Assembly: GCA_029287395.1 (NCBI GenBank)
Contig: JARFRF010000177.1
Coordinates: forward strand, 1-37,952
Length of the DNA stretch: 37,952 nucleotides
Direction: 5' to 3'
Source of the DNA: Methyloceanibacter sp.
Lineage (GTDB): Bacteria > Pseudomonadota > Alphaproteobacteria > Rhizobiales > Methyloligellaceae
Numbering within the stretch: position 1 is the first letter of the stretch; each line of letters opens with the position of its first letter. The position numbers were made by a program, and so were the translations under genes. Shown one piece after another: positions 1-8,211 of this stretch. The notes beneath the pieces were generated by a model. That model saw only the letters and a list, made by a program, of their open reading frames with translations. It did not search any database and was not told the origin of the DNA.

Positions 1-583
1 CAATACCGTTTGCTCGCAGGCCGATAACCAATTCCGCGCTTGAGAACGCATGATCCGGCCCCGGAGGACGATCGCGTTTGAAATACGGATTGAACAAGCG
101 ATACATAGGATGATCGCCAAAGGGCCCTTGCAGAAAAGCGATAATCTTGCCGTTCGGCTTCAGAGACTGTCGCGCAAGCGCCACGCAGGCAATGGGTTCG
201 GCCATCCAGTAGAGTGAGTGAGAGAAAAGGACCAGGTCGAAGGTGCCTGGGATCACATAGTCCGTATCGAAGGCTGCCTCATCCAACTCGCAGTCAATGC
301 CAAGCTCGGACAGGCTGACGCGTAGTTCTGACGTATGGGCGGGGTTGGGCTCAATCGCAAAATAGCGCCCCGGCTTGCGGCGGGTCTGCGCGAGCCAATC
401 GCGGACCACCATGCCTGTGCCGGCGCCAATGTCCAGACATAAAAAGTCATCGGGCAGCGATTCCGCGACATCCACCAATCTTCTGATCATCGCGGGGTAC
501 TCGAACGAGCGCGAAACAAAGACCGCGAATGTCTCTGCATAACGGCGGGCGTTCAAAGTCGCGACGGGAACTTCGGCTGTCAT
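1..583 (-). CDS. Class I SAM-dependent methyltransferase (3' part cut by window edge)
   Basis: I read this gene directly on the minus strand; the ORF track lists only a shadow inside it because the stop codon lies outside the window. Translation from the ATG at 583 gives MTAEVPVATLNARRYAETF and then the SAM-binding motif I glycine loop LDIGAGTG near residue 49. An acidic strand end follows (AIEPNP, motif II), then the motif IV/post-motif region FDLVLFSHSLYW and LKPNGKIIAFLQG. This is the order expected of a Rossmann-fold type 11/12 methyltransferase. About 194 residues are visible and the C-terminus is missing. The substrate cannot be told from the sequence. It is transcribed away from the MFS transporter gene, with a 209-bp intergenic region between them. 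Confidence 0.85.
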   Translation of the reverse strand, partial: MTAEVPVATLNARRYAETFAVFVSRSFEYPAMIRRLVDVAESLPDDFLCLDIGAGTGMVVRDWLAQTRRKPGRYFAIEPNPAHTSELRVSLSELGIDCELDEAAFDTDYVIPGTFDLVLFSHSLYWMAEPIACVALARQSLKPNGKIIAFLQGPFGDHPMYRLFNPYFKRDRPPGPDHAFSSAELVIGLRANGI

Positions 584-613
584 CCAAGGGCTCGCTTCAG
601 CTAGGTAAGGCAG

Positions 614-631
614 TCAGCGCACCAGCGCTGA
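614..631. promoter_or_regulatory. Inverted repeat between divergent methyltransferase and MFS genes
   Basis: TCAGCGC-ACCA-GCGCTGA is a perfect 7+7 bp inverted repeat with a 4-nt centre. It lies 31 bp upstream of the methyltransferase start, in the 209-bp divergent intergenic region 584-792. It could be an operator or an mRNA leader hairpin. No regulator gene is adjacent, and I see no clear promoter elements elsewhere in the gap. Confidence 0.3.
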
Positions 632-792
632 ACAAGGAGTCAGAACACCAAATTGGCATATTGGCCACTGGAGAGCGAGCTGCCGTCTTTTGAAATTGGC
701 GCGACAACGGTAAAAGGGCTGCGCCGTCGACGACAAGTTCTTGCGTCCGTCCGGCCATTTCATAGACCAGTCATCGGGAAAGTACCCTATTT

Positions 793-2085
793 GTGAACAC
801 TGCCTCCGCCGCCAAGAGCAAGAAGCGCCGGCTCATCCTCGCTGGGCTGATCGGCAACGTGATGGAATGGTACGACTTCGCCCTCTACGGCTATTTTGCC
901 GCCGTCATTGCGCCTCTGTTTTTCCCAGCGTCGTCGCCGTCAGGTTCGCTCATCGCAGCATTTGGCGCATTTGCAGCCGGCTTTTTAGTCCGCCCGTTCG
1001 GCGGCGTGTTGTTCGGCCGGATCGGCGATCTCATTGGTCGCCGGCGAGCCCTCAATCTGTCCGTTCTGGCCATGGCTGTCCCTACGGTCCTGATCGGCTT
1101 CTTGCCAACCTACGATGCTATCGGCATCGCCGCCCCATTGTTGCTTGTCGCGTTGCGCATCGTGCAAGGACTGTCGGTCGGCGGCGAGTATACGTGCTCA
1201 CTGGTTTTTCTGGCGGAGAACGCGGCACCGCAAAGGCGTGCCCGGGCCGCGATGTGGGGCATGTGGGGAGGCACCGCGGGCATTTTGCTCGGATCGGGGG
1301 TGGGCGCGTTGGTTGCGCTCGTCGTAAGTGCCGATCAATTGTCGAGTTGGGGCTGGCGAATTCCCTTCGTTTTGGGCGCCGTGGTTGCCTTCGCCGGGAT
1401 ACTGATCCGGCGCGCCATCGATGTCGAGCCGGTACGGAGTCACGAGCATCGTCCCGTGCAACAGGCACTCACAACGCATTTGGGCGCCGTCATTCGCGTT
1501 GCTTTGCTCAATGTCGCTCTGGGCGTCGGCTTCTATACAGCCTTTGTCTACGCAGTCACGTATATTCGAGACGTGGATCACCTCAGCGAGTCCCTGGCTC
1601 TCGATCTCAACACGCTGAGCATGGCTATTCTTCTTCTTATTCTTCCGATCACCGCGACATTGGCTGACCGGATCGGGCGAAAACCCTTAATTGTCGCGGG
1701 ATGCGCGATGCTAACTTTCGGGGCGGTTCCGTTCTTTTGGTTGATGCATCACCAGGACGCCGCGGTGATCTTTCTTGGTGAACTCGGCTTTGTTGTCGCT
1801 ATCGGAACTCTGGCAGGCGGTCTTCCAGCCGCCAATGTTGAACTAATCCCGGAACCCGTGCGGTGCACAGGGCTGTCCCTGGCGTACAATACGTCCGTCG
1901 GCTGGTTTGGCGGTACGACACCGCTGATTGCAACCTGGCTGATCGCACAGACCGGCGATCCCATCTCCCCCGCCTATTGGGTCATGCTCGCGGGCAGCGT
2001 ATCGCTATTCACCGCGATCTTCCTGCTGCACGAGACGAAGCCTTCAGCGGGCGAGGAGGCGTCGCCCGCATCGACGACCAGCTAG
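793..2085 (+). CDS. MFS transporter, metabolite:H+ symporter (MHS) family
   Basis: This inner-membrane secondary transporter is expected to import a small organic acid, osmolyte or similar metabolite with protons. The 430-aa protein starts with the hallmark MHS segment GNVMEWYDFALYGYFAA. The MFS motif A loop GRIGDLIGRRRAL follows TM2, and its second-half counterpart LADRIGRKPLIVAG lies in the middle. RIVQGLSVGGEYTCS in TM4-TM5 is also typical of the ProP/KgtP/ShiA subfamily. Length and about 12 hydrophobic segments fit the family. The start is GTG at 793 with a poor ribosome binding site; no better start is visible before the conserved N-terminal region. The overlapping 741-1667 ORF in another frame is a shadow. 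The substrate is not predictable from the sequence or the neighbours. Confidence 0.88.
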   Translation: MNTASAAKSKKRRLILAGLIGNVMEWYDFALYGYFAAVIAPLFFPASSPSGSLIAAFGAFAAGFLVRPFGGVLFGRIGDLIGRRRALNLSVLAMAVPTVLIGFLPTYDAIGIAAPLLLVALRIVQGLSVGGEYTCSLVFLAENAAPQRRARAAMWGMWGGTAGILLGSGVGALVALVVSADQLSSWGWRIPFVLGAVVAFAGILIRRAIDVEPVRSHEHRPVQQALTTHLGAVIRVALLNVALGVGFYTAFVYAVTYIRDVDHLSESLALDLNTLSMAILLLILPITATLADRIGRKPLIVAGCAMLTFGAVPFFWLMHHQDAAVIFLGELGFVVAIGTLAGGLPAANVELIPEPVRCTGLSLAYNTSVGWFGGTTPLIATWLIAQTGDPISPAYWVMLAGSVSLFTAIFLLHETKPSAGEEASPASTTS

Positions 2086-2283
2086 ACCAGCCAAGTCCTA
2101 CGTCAACGGTCCGTGGTCCGCTGATTCGTGTTTCTCATTCAATTACCGAGACGACGACAGGGAACCCATCGACACCGTTCGATCCGGATCACGAGAGTGG
2201 AGTAGCAGAAGCGACAGAGGGGAGATTGCCCGGCCGCAATGTGTTACGCTCCATGCTGGCTAGGACAGGGAGGAAACCGAGCC

Positions 2284-2646
2284 ATGAGGATCATTACAGG
2301 ACTTGCAGTTTTCGTTTTTGTCGCGTTTGCCGCGACGGTGACATTCCAAACACCGGCGGACGCCCGACCTGGCGTTGGAAAACGCGTCGGTAACGGCGTC
2401 AACGTGGCAACACGCGGCGTCTATCGAGGCGTCCGTGGCGCCGGACGCGGTGTTTACAGAGGCGTGCGGGGCGCCGGGCGTGGCGTCTACCGGGGCGCTC
2501 GCTGGGGAACACGCGCCCTCTGGGTCGGCACCGGCGTTGGCGCAGGCGCAGCGGCCATGACCCGTAATTGCAACTACTATCGCAAGCGTTACGAGGAGAC
2601 CCGCGCCGCGAAATGGCGCAACAGGTACTACTCCTGCATTCGCTGA
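2284..2646 (+). CDS. Small secreted basic protein with three RGVYRGVRGAG repeats
   Basis: I chose the ATG at 2284 over the upstream ATG of the track. It has a good ribosome binding site (agggagg) and opens directly into a signal peptide, MRIITGLAVFVFVAFAATVTF...ADA, with a cleavage site near residue 27. The mature protein of about 93 residues is very basic. It contains two and a half copies of an 11-residue unit RGVYRGVRGAG (residues about 44-75), then a short Gly/Ala hydrophobic stretch. The tail NCNYYRKRYEETRAAKWRNRYYSCIR has two cysteines that could form a disulfide in the periplasm. Small secreted proteins of this kind are common in Hyphomicrobiales and have no known function. A perfect terminator-like hairpin follows the stop, so this is probably a single-gene transcript. 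Confidence 0.7.
   Translation: MRIITGLAVFVFVAFAATVTFQTPADARPGVGKRVGNGVNVATRGVYRGVRGAGRGVYRGVRGAGRGVYRGARWGTRALWVGTGVGAGAAAMTRNCNYYRKRYEETRAAKWRNRYYSCIR
2413..2508 (+). repeat. Tandem 33-bp in-frame repeat coding RGVYRGVRGAG
   Basis: Units at 2413-2445, 2446-2478 and a shortened third at 2479-2508 each begin with Arg-Gly-Val-Tyr-Arg-Gly. The protein repeat is almost exact while the codons differ (for example CGA, AGA and CGG for the second arginine). The copies are therefore old and kept at the protein level. Confidence 0.8.
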
Positions 2647-2654
2647 CTGAAGGT

Positions 2655-2687
2655 CGCGCCCCGCATCCCGGGGCGCGTCCCTTGTTT
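2655..2687 (+). terminator. Terminator-like hairpin after the small secreted protein
   Basis: CGCGCCCCG-CATCC-CGGGGCGCG forms a perfect 9-bp GC-rich stem with a 5-nt loop, 8 bp after the stop of the repeat protein. GTCCCTTGTTT follows. The T-tract is interrupted, so termination efficiency is uncertain. Confidence 0.6.
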
Positions 2688-2704
2688 GGTCATAGGTAAC
2701 CCCA

Positions 2705-3106
2705 ATGCATATGGATCGGCCTGTTTTCGTATTCGGCTCAGACCTTGCTGGGCAACACGACAGCGGCGACGCGCTCGTCGCGCTTCAAACCCGAGGCGCG
2801 GTCTACGGGCAAGGGAGTGGACCGCAGGGTGGCGCATATGCAATCCCCACAAGAGAGAGAACAGGGGAGCCACGTCCGCGTCACGAAATCGCTGAGAGCG
2901 TGAGCGCCTTTCTAAGCTTCACCCGCATGCGCCCCTGGGCGCTATTCAATGTTGCCCCAGTGGGTTGTGGCGCTGCGGGCTACGGCGCGGAGGAGATTGC
3001 TCCGATGTTCGCAGCCGCACCGCACAACGTCACATTGCCCAAAGACTTTGAAGACGTGTTGTCGCGAAGAACTCTCGGCAAGACGCAAGGAGCACAGAAA
3101 TCATGA
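2705..3106 (+). CDS. Phage-type small protein, resembles the A1S_2505 family (macro-like fold suspected)
   Basis: The 133-aa protein has the pattern VFVFGSDLAGQHDSGDA, then GAVYGQGSGPQGGAYAIPT in the N-terminal half, and VAPVGCGAAGYGAEEIAPMF near residue 90. I recognise this combination (FGSNLAGRHGAGAA..., YAIPTK, IGCGLAGY...EIAPLF) from a family found in phages and prophages and annotated as A1S_2505-type non-structural proteins. The glycine-rich loops resemble ADP-ribose-binding macro domains, but that fold assignment is my inference. The start is ATG 2705, or the in-frame ATG 2711; the ribosome binding site is weak. The stop overlaps the next start as ATGA, so the two small genes are probably translationally coupled. 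No other phage gene is nearby. Confidence 0.65.
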   Translation: MHMDRPVFVFGSDLAGQHDSGDALVALQTRGAVYGQGSGPQGGAYAIPTRERTGEPRPRHEIAESVSAFLSFTRMRPWALFNVAPVGCGAAGYGAEEIAPMFAAAPHNVTLPKDFEDVLSRRTLGKTQGAQKS

Positions 3107-3330
3107 GCCGACTGTCGAGTGTCGGTATCGTCACAGCGATCGTCCTCAGTGGCTTGATCGGCCTTGGGGGAGAACCTGCGTTGGCAAAAAAAGTCGGCGC
3201 AAGCGAAGCTGCCAAAGTGCAAAAGCAGAAAAAGCCCGCTACTCCAAGGAAGTGCCAACGCGGTCCAGTGCCGCCCTTTATGCGCAACCCGCGTTACATG
3301 AATCGCGGCTTCATCAAACGAAGATGCTAG
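3103..3330 (+). CDS. Small secreted basic protein, unknown function
   Basis: This 75-residue protein has a clear signal peptide (MSRLSSVGIVTAIVLSGLIG...ALA, cleavage near residue 28). The mature peptide of about 47 residues is rich in Lys, Arg and Pro and carries two cysteines (RKCQRG and the C-terminal KRRC). The ATG overlaps the stop of the phage-like gene (ATGA), and a good aaggag ribosome binding site lies inside that upstream gene. The strong start signal and the signal peptide support a real gene despite its size. No family was recognised. Nothing identifiable lies in the 212 bp that follow, apart from a short AT-rich palindrome just after the stop. Confidence 0.6.
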   Translation: MSRLSSVGIVTAIVLSGLIGLGGEPALAKKVGASEAAKVQKQKKPATPRKCQRGPVPPFMRNPRYMNRGFIKRRC

Positions 3331-3542
3331 GGGCGACGAAAGCCCAGATTAAATCTTCGCAAGGGCCTCTTCGTCCCACCTGCGCCGCACGGCTAAGACA
3401 CTGAGCAACATGAGCTAACTTGAGCAGCCGTTCGAAAGCTCCTGGCTCGCTTCCGGCGCGTTGTCATGAACCTCGTATTGAAAGTTGGGTGGCAATCCCA
3501 ATGTAGTTGCAACGGGGGACATGAATCGCGAAGGAAACGAAG

Positions 3543-3761
3543 ATGGAAAGCGATAAGTCCCAATATCGAGGCTACGAGATCCGGCTCCGTCAGGAGTGGT
3601 CGAATTGGTGCGCAAACATTGTTCCGACTCGGGACGATCTTCCCATGATCACCATGTCGCCACTGCGGACGCTGGCGCCCTCTCCCGAGGGAGCACTCGC
3701 TGCGGCCAAACAGAATGTCGACGAGTATCTCGGGGTAGAGCTTGAACGAAGAGTCGCTTAA
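3543..3761 (+). CDS. Hypothetical protein of 72 residues
   Basis: A cytosolic small protein, MESDKSQYRGYEIRLRQEWSNWCANIVPTRDDLP, followed by an Ala-rich amphipathic helix (EGALAAAKQNVDEYL). The YRGYEIR...W opening looks like a two-stranded beta hairpin seen in small uncharacterised rhizobial proteins, though I cannot name the family. The start is ATG 3543, preceded by gaaggaaacgaag, a usable ribosome binding site. It converges on the tauE gene of the sulfur operon, with 42 bp between the stops. I see no terminator. Confidence 0.55.
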   Translation: MESDKSQYRGYEIRLRQEWSNWCANIVPTRDDLPMITMSPLRTLAPSPEGALAAAKQNVDEYLGVELERRVA

Positions 3762-3803
3762 GCAGCACCCTCTTCTGTTGCCGCGCGCCGCACTAAACGT
3801 GCT

Positions 3804-4607
3804 CTACTTCGAGAGGAGCGCATATGCGGCATAGCACAGCGTGACGGCGAGTAGCGGCCGGAGCAGCCAGTCTGGCGCGACACCGGCAAGGCGCGTGCCC
3901 AACAGGATGCCGGGTATCGACCCAATAAGAAGTGCCGCAAGGATGCCAAAGTCGACGTGGCCTAGCCCAAGGTGCCCCGCACCAGCGACGAGCGTCAACG
4001 GAACAGCGTGGGCAATATCCGATCCGACAATGCGTTTCGCCGGCAATGCCGGAAACAGCAGCGCGAGCACCACAACACCGATAGCGCCGGCCCCGACCGA
4101 TGTCAGCGTAACGAGAAAACCGAGAGCAGCGCCAAATAGAACCGTCACTCCGGCCCGTCTTGGCGTTACTTCGTTAGGGTCCCAATTCCCGTTCGCATGG
4201 GACTTCATCATTATTGGATACAGCACGATGGCCAGCGCGCTCACAGGCAACGCGAATGCAAGACCGTAGCGGATCCAAGAAGCCATCGCTTCGGTGTCCA
4301 GCGGCACGTAGGCAATCACGGCAAGCAGAATGATTGCTGCAGGTAAAGAGCCGGCTGCGAGCTGCAGCACGATCGGCCAGTCGACATTCTCTTGCACGTG
4401 ATGCCGCCAACCGCCGACTGTCTTCGTCGCCGCTGCATACAGCAGGTCCGTACCCACAGCGATGGTCGGCGGAACGCCGAAACTCGAGATCAGCAGTGGC
4501 GTCATCAGGGCGCCGCCTCCGACGCCCGTGAGTCCCACGAGGAAGCCGACGCCGAATCCGGCGCCAACCAGTGGCAGCAGGGCAACAACCCCGCTGAGAT
4601 CAAGCAT
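3804..4607 (-). CDS. TauE/SafE family permease at the end of the cys operon (probable sulfate or sulfite transporter)
   Basis: A 267-aa polytopic inner-membrane protein of the TauE/SafE (DUF81) superfamily. It shows the two family repeats: GFGVGFLVGLTGVGGGALMTPLL in the N-terminal half (residues about 17-39) and GFLVTLTSVGAGAIGVVVLALL in the second half, plus about eight hydrophobic segments. TauE-type proteins carry sulfonates, sulfite, sulfate or related anions. Here the gene lies 63 bp downstream of cysN on the same strand with its own ggagg ribosome binding site. That position makes sulfate uptake or sulfite efflux the best guess; the direction of transport is inference. No ABC sulfate transporter is present in the window, which favours an uptake role. 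A second, unrelated-context TauE paralog is at 19.4 kb. Confidence 0.85.
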   Translation of the reverse strand: MLDLSGVVALLPLVGAGFGVGFLVGLTGVGGGALMTPLLISSFGVPPTIAVGTDLLYAAATKTVGGWRHHVQENVDWPIVLQLAAGSLPAAIILLAVIAYVPLDTEAMASWIRYGLAFALPVSALAIVLYPIMMKSHANGNWDPNEVTPRRAGVTVLFGAALGFLVTLTSVGAGAIGVVVLALLFPALPAKRIVGSDIAHAVPLTLVAGAGHLGLGHVDFGILAALLIGSIPGILLGTRLAGVAPDWLLRPLLAVTLCYAAYALLSK

Positions 4608-4643
4608 ATATGAGGGCCTCCCCCGACTTATCCAGCACGATCA

Positions 4644-4659
4644 GAATCCGAAGGGATTC
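4644..4659 (-). other. Intercistronic hairpin between cysN and the TauE gene
   Basis: GAATCC-CTTC-GGATTC (minus-strand reading) is a perfect 6-bp stem with a 4-nt loop in the 63-bp cysN-tauE gap. No T-run follows. It may be an mRNA-processing or stability element that lowers expression of the permease relative to the enzymes. Confidence 0.3.
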
Positions 4660-4670
4660 GATGGCCCCTT

Positions 4671-6155
4671 TTAACGATCCGTCTCAATCAGCACAGGAAC
4701 GCCGGCCGACCGTAGCAGAATTGCAACCTCCTGGGCGCGCCGTTCGTATTCGGCCTTATCTTCAGGAGTATCGCCAAGGTCGGCGCAAAGGCCAGCCAAC
4801 CGAGCCTGATCAAGCACCAAGACGTTTTCTCCCGCGGAGGCCGCCCCCGACTGCACCCAAGTAATCACACCGCCAGCGACGGTCGCTCCATCCAACGCAT
4901 TGACGAGCACAAAGTTTCCGGTCAACCGAAGGTCGCTGAACAGGTCCAATGCCGTAGACCGCCCGAGCAGAATGCGACAATCGGCAATGTCATTCATGCT
5001 GCACCCATGCGCCTGGGTCGAGGAAAGCGTCTCAAAGTCAATCAGCGATGAGACGCTCATCGACGTTACCGGTGTCAGGTCGGTTGCCGAACGCAACAAG
5101 TAACCGGCCTCGGGATCGAACGGCTTCTCCGACATCCAGACCAGCCGCGCTTCAAGTACATCCGCGTTTGTGGGCCGCCGCTGCGTTTCCGTGAGCACCG
5201 CGCCGCGCGAGATATCAAGATCAGTATCAAGCACGAGCGTGACCGCATCTCCGGTTGATGCACTTTCTAGGTCGCCGTCCATTGTTGTGATGCGCTGCAA
5301 TGTTGCGCCGAGGCCGCTTCGTGCGTCCACCACAGGGTCGCCGACGTGGATTGTGCCGGAAGTCACCGTGCCAGCATAACCGCGAAAATCGTTCTCCGCC
5401 CGCAGAACCATCTGCACCGGCAAACGAAATGGCGCATCCACAGGCTCGGTCTTGGCTTCGACGCTCTCAAGATACTCAAGCAGCGTCGGGCCCCCATACC
5501 AAGGCATCTCATCGGACCGCGCAACGACATTAGCGCCAGTCAGGGCTGCGACAGGGATGGACGAGATCTCCGCGAAGCTGAAATTGCTCGCGAGGGAACG
5601 GAAGTCAATCTCGATCTCACGGTAGCGGTCTTCGGACCAGTCGATCTGGTCCATCTTGTTGACGGCGAGAACAACTTTCTTGATCCCGACGAGGTCGCAG
5701 ATAGCGGCATGCCTCCGCGTCTGGCGTTTCACGCCATGGCGCGCGTCAACGAGCAAGATGGCGATGTCGGCGTGCGACGCGCCGGTGGCCATGTTGCGTG
5801 TGTATTGTTCATGCCCAGGAGAGTCGATGATGACAAAGCGCCGACGCTCGGTCTCGAAATAACGCCACGCGATATCGATCGTGATTCCTTGCTCGCGCTC
5901 GGCCACGAGCCCGTCCAATAGCAGCGAAAAGTCGATACGCTCTCCGTTGACGGCGCGCGCGTGCGAAGCATTCATGATCTGGGCGCGCTGATCGTCCGTG
6001 ACACCAGCAGCGTCCCACAGCAACCGGCCGATCAACGTTGACTTCCCGTCGTCGACGGAACCGCAGGTCAGTAGCCGCAACATGGCTTCCGACGTGTCGC
6101 CCGGTTGAGCGGCTGGCCGTAACGACCGTTCCTCTGAGAGCGCTGCTAGCGTCAT
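4671..6155 (-). CDS. cysN: Sulfate adenylyltransferase subunit 1 (GTPase subunit)
   Basis: CysN is the GTPase subunit of ATP sulfurylase and couples GTP hydrolysis to synthesis of adenosine 5'-phosphosulfate (APS) by CysD. The 494-aa protein has the G1 loop GSVDDGKST at residues 32-40, the G3 motif DSPGHEQYTRNMATGAS, and the G4 motif NKMD. Elongation-factor-like beta-barrel domains follow in the C-terminal half. The length matches stand-alone CysN. There is no C-terminal APS kinase (CysC) domain as in the rhizobial NodQ/CysNC fusions. This agrees with the APS-type CysH encoded upstream. Its ATG shares one base with the cysD stop (TAATG), so translation is coupled. Confidence 0.96.
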   Translation of the reverse strand: MTLAALSEERSLRPAAQPGDTSEAMLRLLTCGSVDDGKSTLIGRLLWDAAGVTDDQRAQIMNASHARAVNGERIDFSLLLDGLVAEREQGITIDIAWRYFETERRRFVIIDSPGHEQYTRNMATGASHADIAILLVDARHGVKRQTRRHAAICDLVGIKKVVLAVNKMDQIDWSEDRYREIEIDFRSLASNFSFAEISSIPVAALTGANVVARSDEMPWYGGPTLLEYLESVEAKTEPVDAPFRLPVQMVLRAENDFRGYAGTVTSGTIHVGDPVVDARSGLGATLQRITTMDGDLESASTGDAVTLVLDTDLDISRGAVLTETQRRPTNADVLEARLVWMSEKPFDPEAGYLLRSATDLTPVTSMSVSSLIDFETLSSTQAHGCSMNDIADCRILLGRSTALDLFSDLRLTGNFVLVNALDGATVAGGVITWVQSGAASAGENVLVLDQARLAGLCADLGDTPEDKAEYERRAQEVAILLRSAGVPVLIETDR

Positions 6156-7060
6156 TAGAAGTACCCCTCGCGCTTCTTCATCTCCATCGCGCCCGCCTCG
6201 TCGTGGTCGATCAGTCGACCGGCCCGCTCTGAGACACGGGCATCCAAGGTCTCAGCTACAACCGACTCAAGATCGGTCGCCTCCGATTCGATTGCTGCAG
6301 TAAGCGGGTAGCACCCAAGCGTCCTGAAGCGGACCTTGCGCATGACGGGCTGTTCGCCAGGCTTAAGTGGCATACGCTCGTCGTCGACCATCAAGATCTG
6401 GCCGTCGCGCTCTACCGTTGGCCGTTCCTCGGCGAAGTAGAGCGGCACAACTTCCAGATTCTCCAGCGTGATGTAGCGCCAGATATCCGCCTCTGTCCAA
6501 TTGGACATAGGGAACACACGAACCGTCTCGTCTTTGCCAAGACGGCCGTTGAGAAGCTGCCACATTTCTGGTCGCTGGAGGCGCGGGTCCCAGCTGTGTC
6601 CGCTGGCGCGAAACGAGAAAACCCGCTCTTTTGCGCGCGACGCCTCCTCATCTCGACGAGCACCGCCGAAGGCCGCATCGAAGCCGCCATTGTCGAGTGC
6701 GGTTCGAAGAGCCTGTGTCTTCATGATGTCGGTGTAGACCGACGGCGCATAGTCGAAGGGGTTGATGTTCTTCGATGCGCCGTCGTGATTCGTGTGAACA
6801 ATCAGATCCAGTCCCATCTCCGAAACGGTTCGATCACGAAACACGATCATCTCGCGGAACTTCCAGGTCGTGTCTACATGGAGCAATGGGAAGGGCAGCT
6901 TGGCAGGCCAAAACGCTTTCCGCGCCAGATGCAGCAGGACCGTTGAGTCCTTCCCAATCGAGTACAGCAGGACAGGCGTTCGAAACTGCGCAGCTGCCTC
7001 ACGAAAAATATGAATGCTCTCGGCTTCGAGCAGCTTGAGGTGAGACGTCAAAGCGGTCAT
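6155..7060 (-). CDS. cysD: Sulfate adenylyltransferase subunit 2
   Basis: CysD is the catalytic ATP sulfurylase subunit that forms APS from sulfate and ATP. I moved the start from the track's 7126 to the ATG at 7060, giving 301 residues beginning [24 protein letters not shown]. This matches the usual CysD length of about 300, and it makes an ATGA overlap with the cysH stop. Family signatures include the PP-loop-type [62 protein letters not shown] and the C-terminal [10 protein letters not shown]. It works as a complex with CysN, encoded immediately downstream. Confidence 0.97.
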   Translation of the reverse strand: MTALTSHLKLLEAESIHIFREAAAQFRTPVLLYSIGKDSTVLLHLARKAFWPAKLPFPLLHVDTTWKFREMIVFRDRTVSEMGLDLIVHTNHDGASKNINPFDYAPSVYTDIMKTQALRTALDNGGFDAAFGGARRDEEASRAKERVFSFRASGHSWDPRLQRPEMWQLLNGRLGKDETVRVFPMSNWTEADIWRYITLENLEVVPLYFAEERPTVERDGQILMVDDERMPLKPGEQPVMRKVRFRTLGCYPLTAAIESEATDLESVVAETLDARVSERAGRLIDHDEAGAMEMKKREGYF

Positions 7061-8211
7061 GCAGCTTTCTCCCCTTGCGCGACTGATTCCGCCGATGTCT
7101 CGGACCCGGCAACATGCAGTCCGCATTCCTTCCTATCTTCGCTCTCCCACCACCAACGTCCCGCGCGTGGGTCTTCCCCTGGCTCGATCGCACGGGTGCA
7201 AGGCGCACAACCTATCGAGACGAAGCCTTGCGCATGTAGTGGATTGACCACCACACCATTGGCATCGATGTAGTCGTTCAGGCGCTCATCGGACCAATCG
7301 GCGAGAGGATTGATTTTGATGAGTCCGCGTTCTGCGTCCCATTCGGCCATCGGAACGTCGGCGCGGGCCTGGGATTGCTCGCGCCGCAGCCCGGCGATCC
7401 AACCCTGCGCGCCTTCCAAGGCCCGATTCAAGGGCCGGACTTTACGGATCTCGCAGCAGCTCTTGCGATTGTCGATGGACTGACGAAAACCGAACACGCC
7501 GTCGCGCGATACAAGCTCCTCAACCTCGCGGGCATCGGGAGAGACTAGACGGATACGTATCCGGTATCGAAGCTCCGAAAGTTCGATGGTCTCCAAGACT
7601 TCCGGGAACAGACGGCCTGTATCGAGTGTGAATATATCGAAGTCGGCTCCTGCCTTGACCACTCCCGACTTGGCAATGGCCTGCAGGATCACCTGGTCCT
7701 CGAGACCGGCACTCGTCGAAAACGCTACACGGCCCTCGATATGCTCGGCAGTCAACTTGATACGCTCGATGAGATCGTCTGTCGCAGCGAGCGCGCGACC
7801 GAGTTCAACAGCAGCCTCGGAAGATGCGTTCCATCGCAATGGCAACGGGTTCCGTGCCGACGGTTGGTAGCTACGGCCGATGAGCGAAAGGGTCTTCCTC
7901 CACGTCTCGGCTGCGTCGCGATCGGCAATCTCAGCCGTGTCGAAGCCCGACCGAAGCAGAAACTGCGACTGGTCCGGAATAAGCGATCCGACCGCACGAA
8001 TTTCGCCAGCAAAACCGAGTCGATCACGAAGTATGCGGGCCAGACTAAATCCGCGCCCATCTGCAAAGGTCGGGAACAAGATAGCGACGGGACCCGCGTT
8101 GCCGCCCGCCGCAGTCGCCAAGGCATCGTGATCCGCTGATGGCTCCAACACAGTCGCGGGCTCCTCTGGTTCCGCAACCAGCGCGCCTGTTCCTAAATCA
8201 ACGAGCACCAT
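7057..8211 (-). CDS. cysH: Adenylylsulfate (APS) reductase with fused N-terminal DUF934 domain
   Basis: The 384-aa protein combines two parts. Residues about 1-125 ([16 protein letters not shown], then [25 protein letters not shown] and [18 protein letters not shown]) match DUF934, which often occurs as a separate gene beside cysI. The rest is a PAPS/APS reductase. It has the cysteine pattern of the [4Fe-4S] APS-type enzyme: SCCEIRKV near residue 250 and GCAPCTR near 335, plus the catalytic ECGLH near 362. It therefore reduces APS directly to sulfite, which explains why no APS kinase is present. I placed the start at ATG 8211 rather than 8304 because ggagg lies 7 nt upstream and the residues before it look non-conserved. 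The gene overlaps the cysI end by 14 bp and the cysD start by 4 bp. Confidence 0.93.
   Translation of the reverse strand: MVLVDLGTGALVAEPEEPATVLEPSADHDALATAAGGNAGPVAILFPTFADGRGFSLARILRDRLGFAGEIRAVGSLIPDQSQFLLRSGFDTAEIADRDAAETWRKTLSLIGRSYQPSARNPLPLRWNASSEAAVELGRALAATDDLIERIKLTAEHIEGRVAFSTSAGLEDQVILQAIAKSGVVKAGADFDIFTLDTGRLFPEVLETIELSELRYRIRIRLVSPDAREVEELVSRDGVFGFRQSIDNRKSCCEIRKVRPLNRALEGAQGWIAGLRREQSQARADVPMAEWDAERGLIKINPLADWSDERLNDYIDANGVVVNPLHAQGFVSIGCAPCTRAIEPGEDPRAGRWWWESEDRKECGLHVAGSETSAESVAQGEKAA

Noticed and set aside
741-1667. 308-aa ORF overlapping the MFS gene
   Set aside because: It is very rich in Arg, His and Cys, has no domain, and lies in another frame of a clear MHS transporter. 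It is a GC-rich shadow frame.
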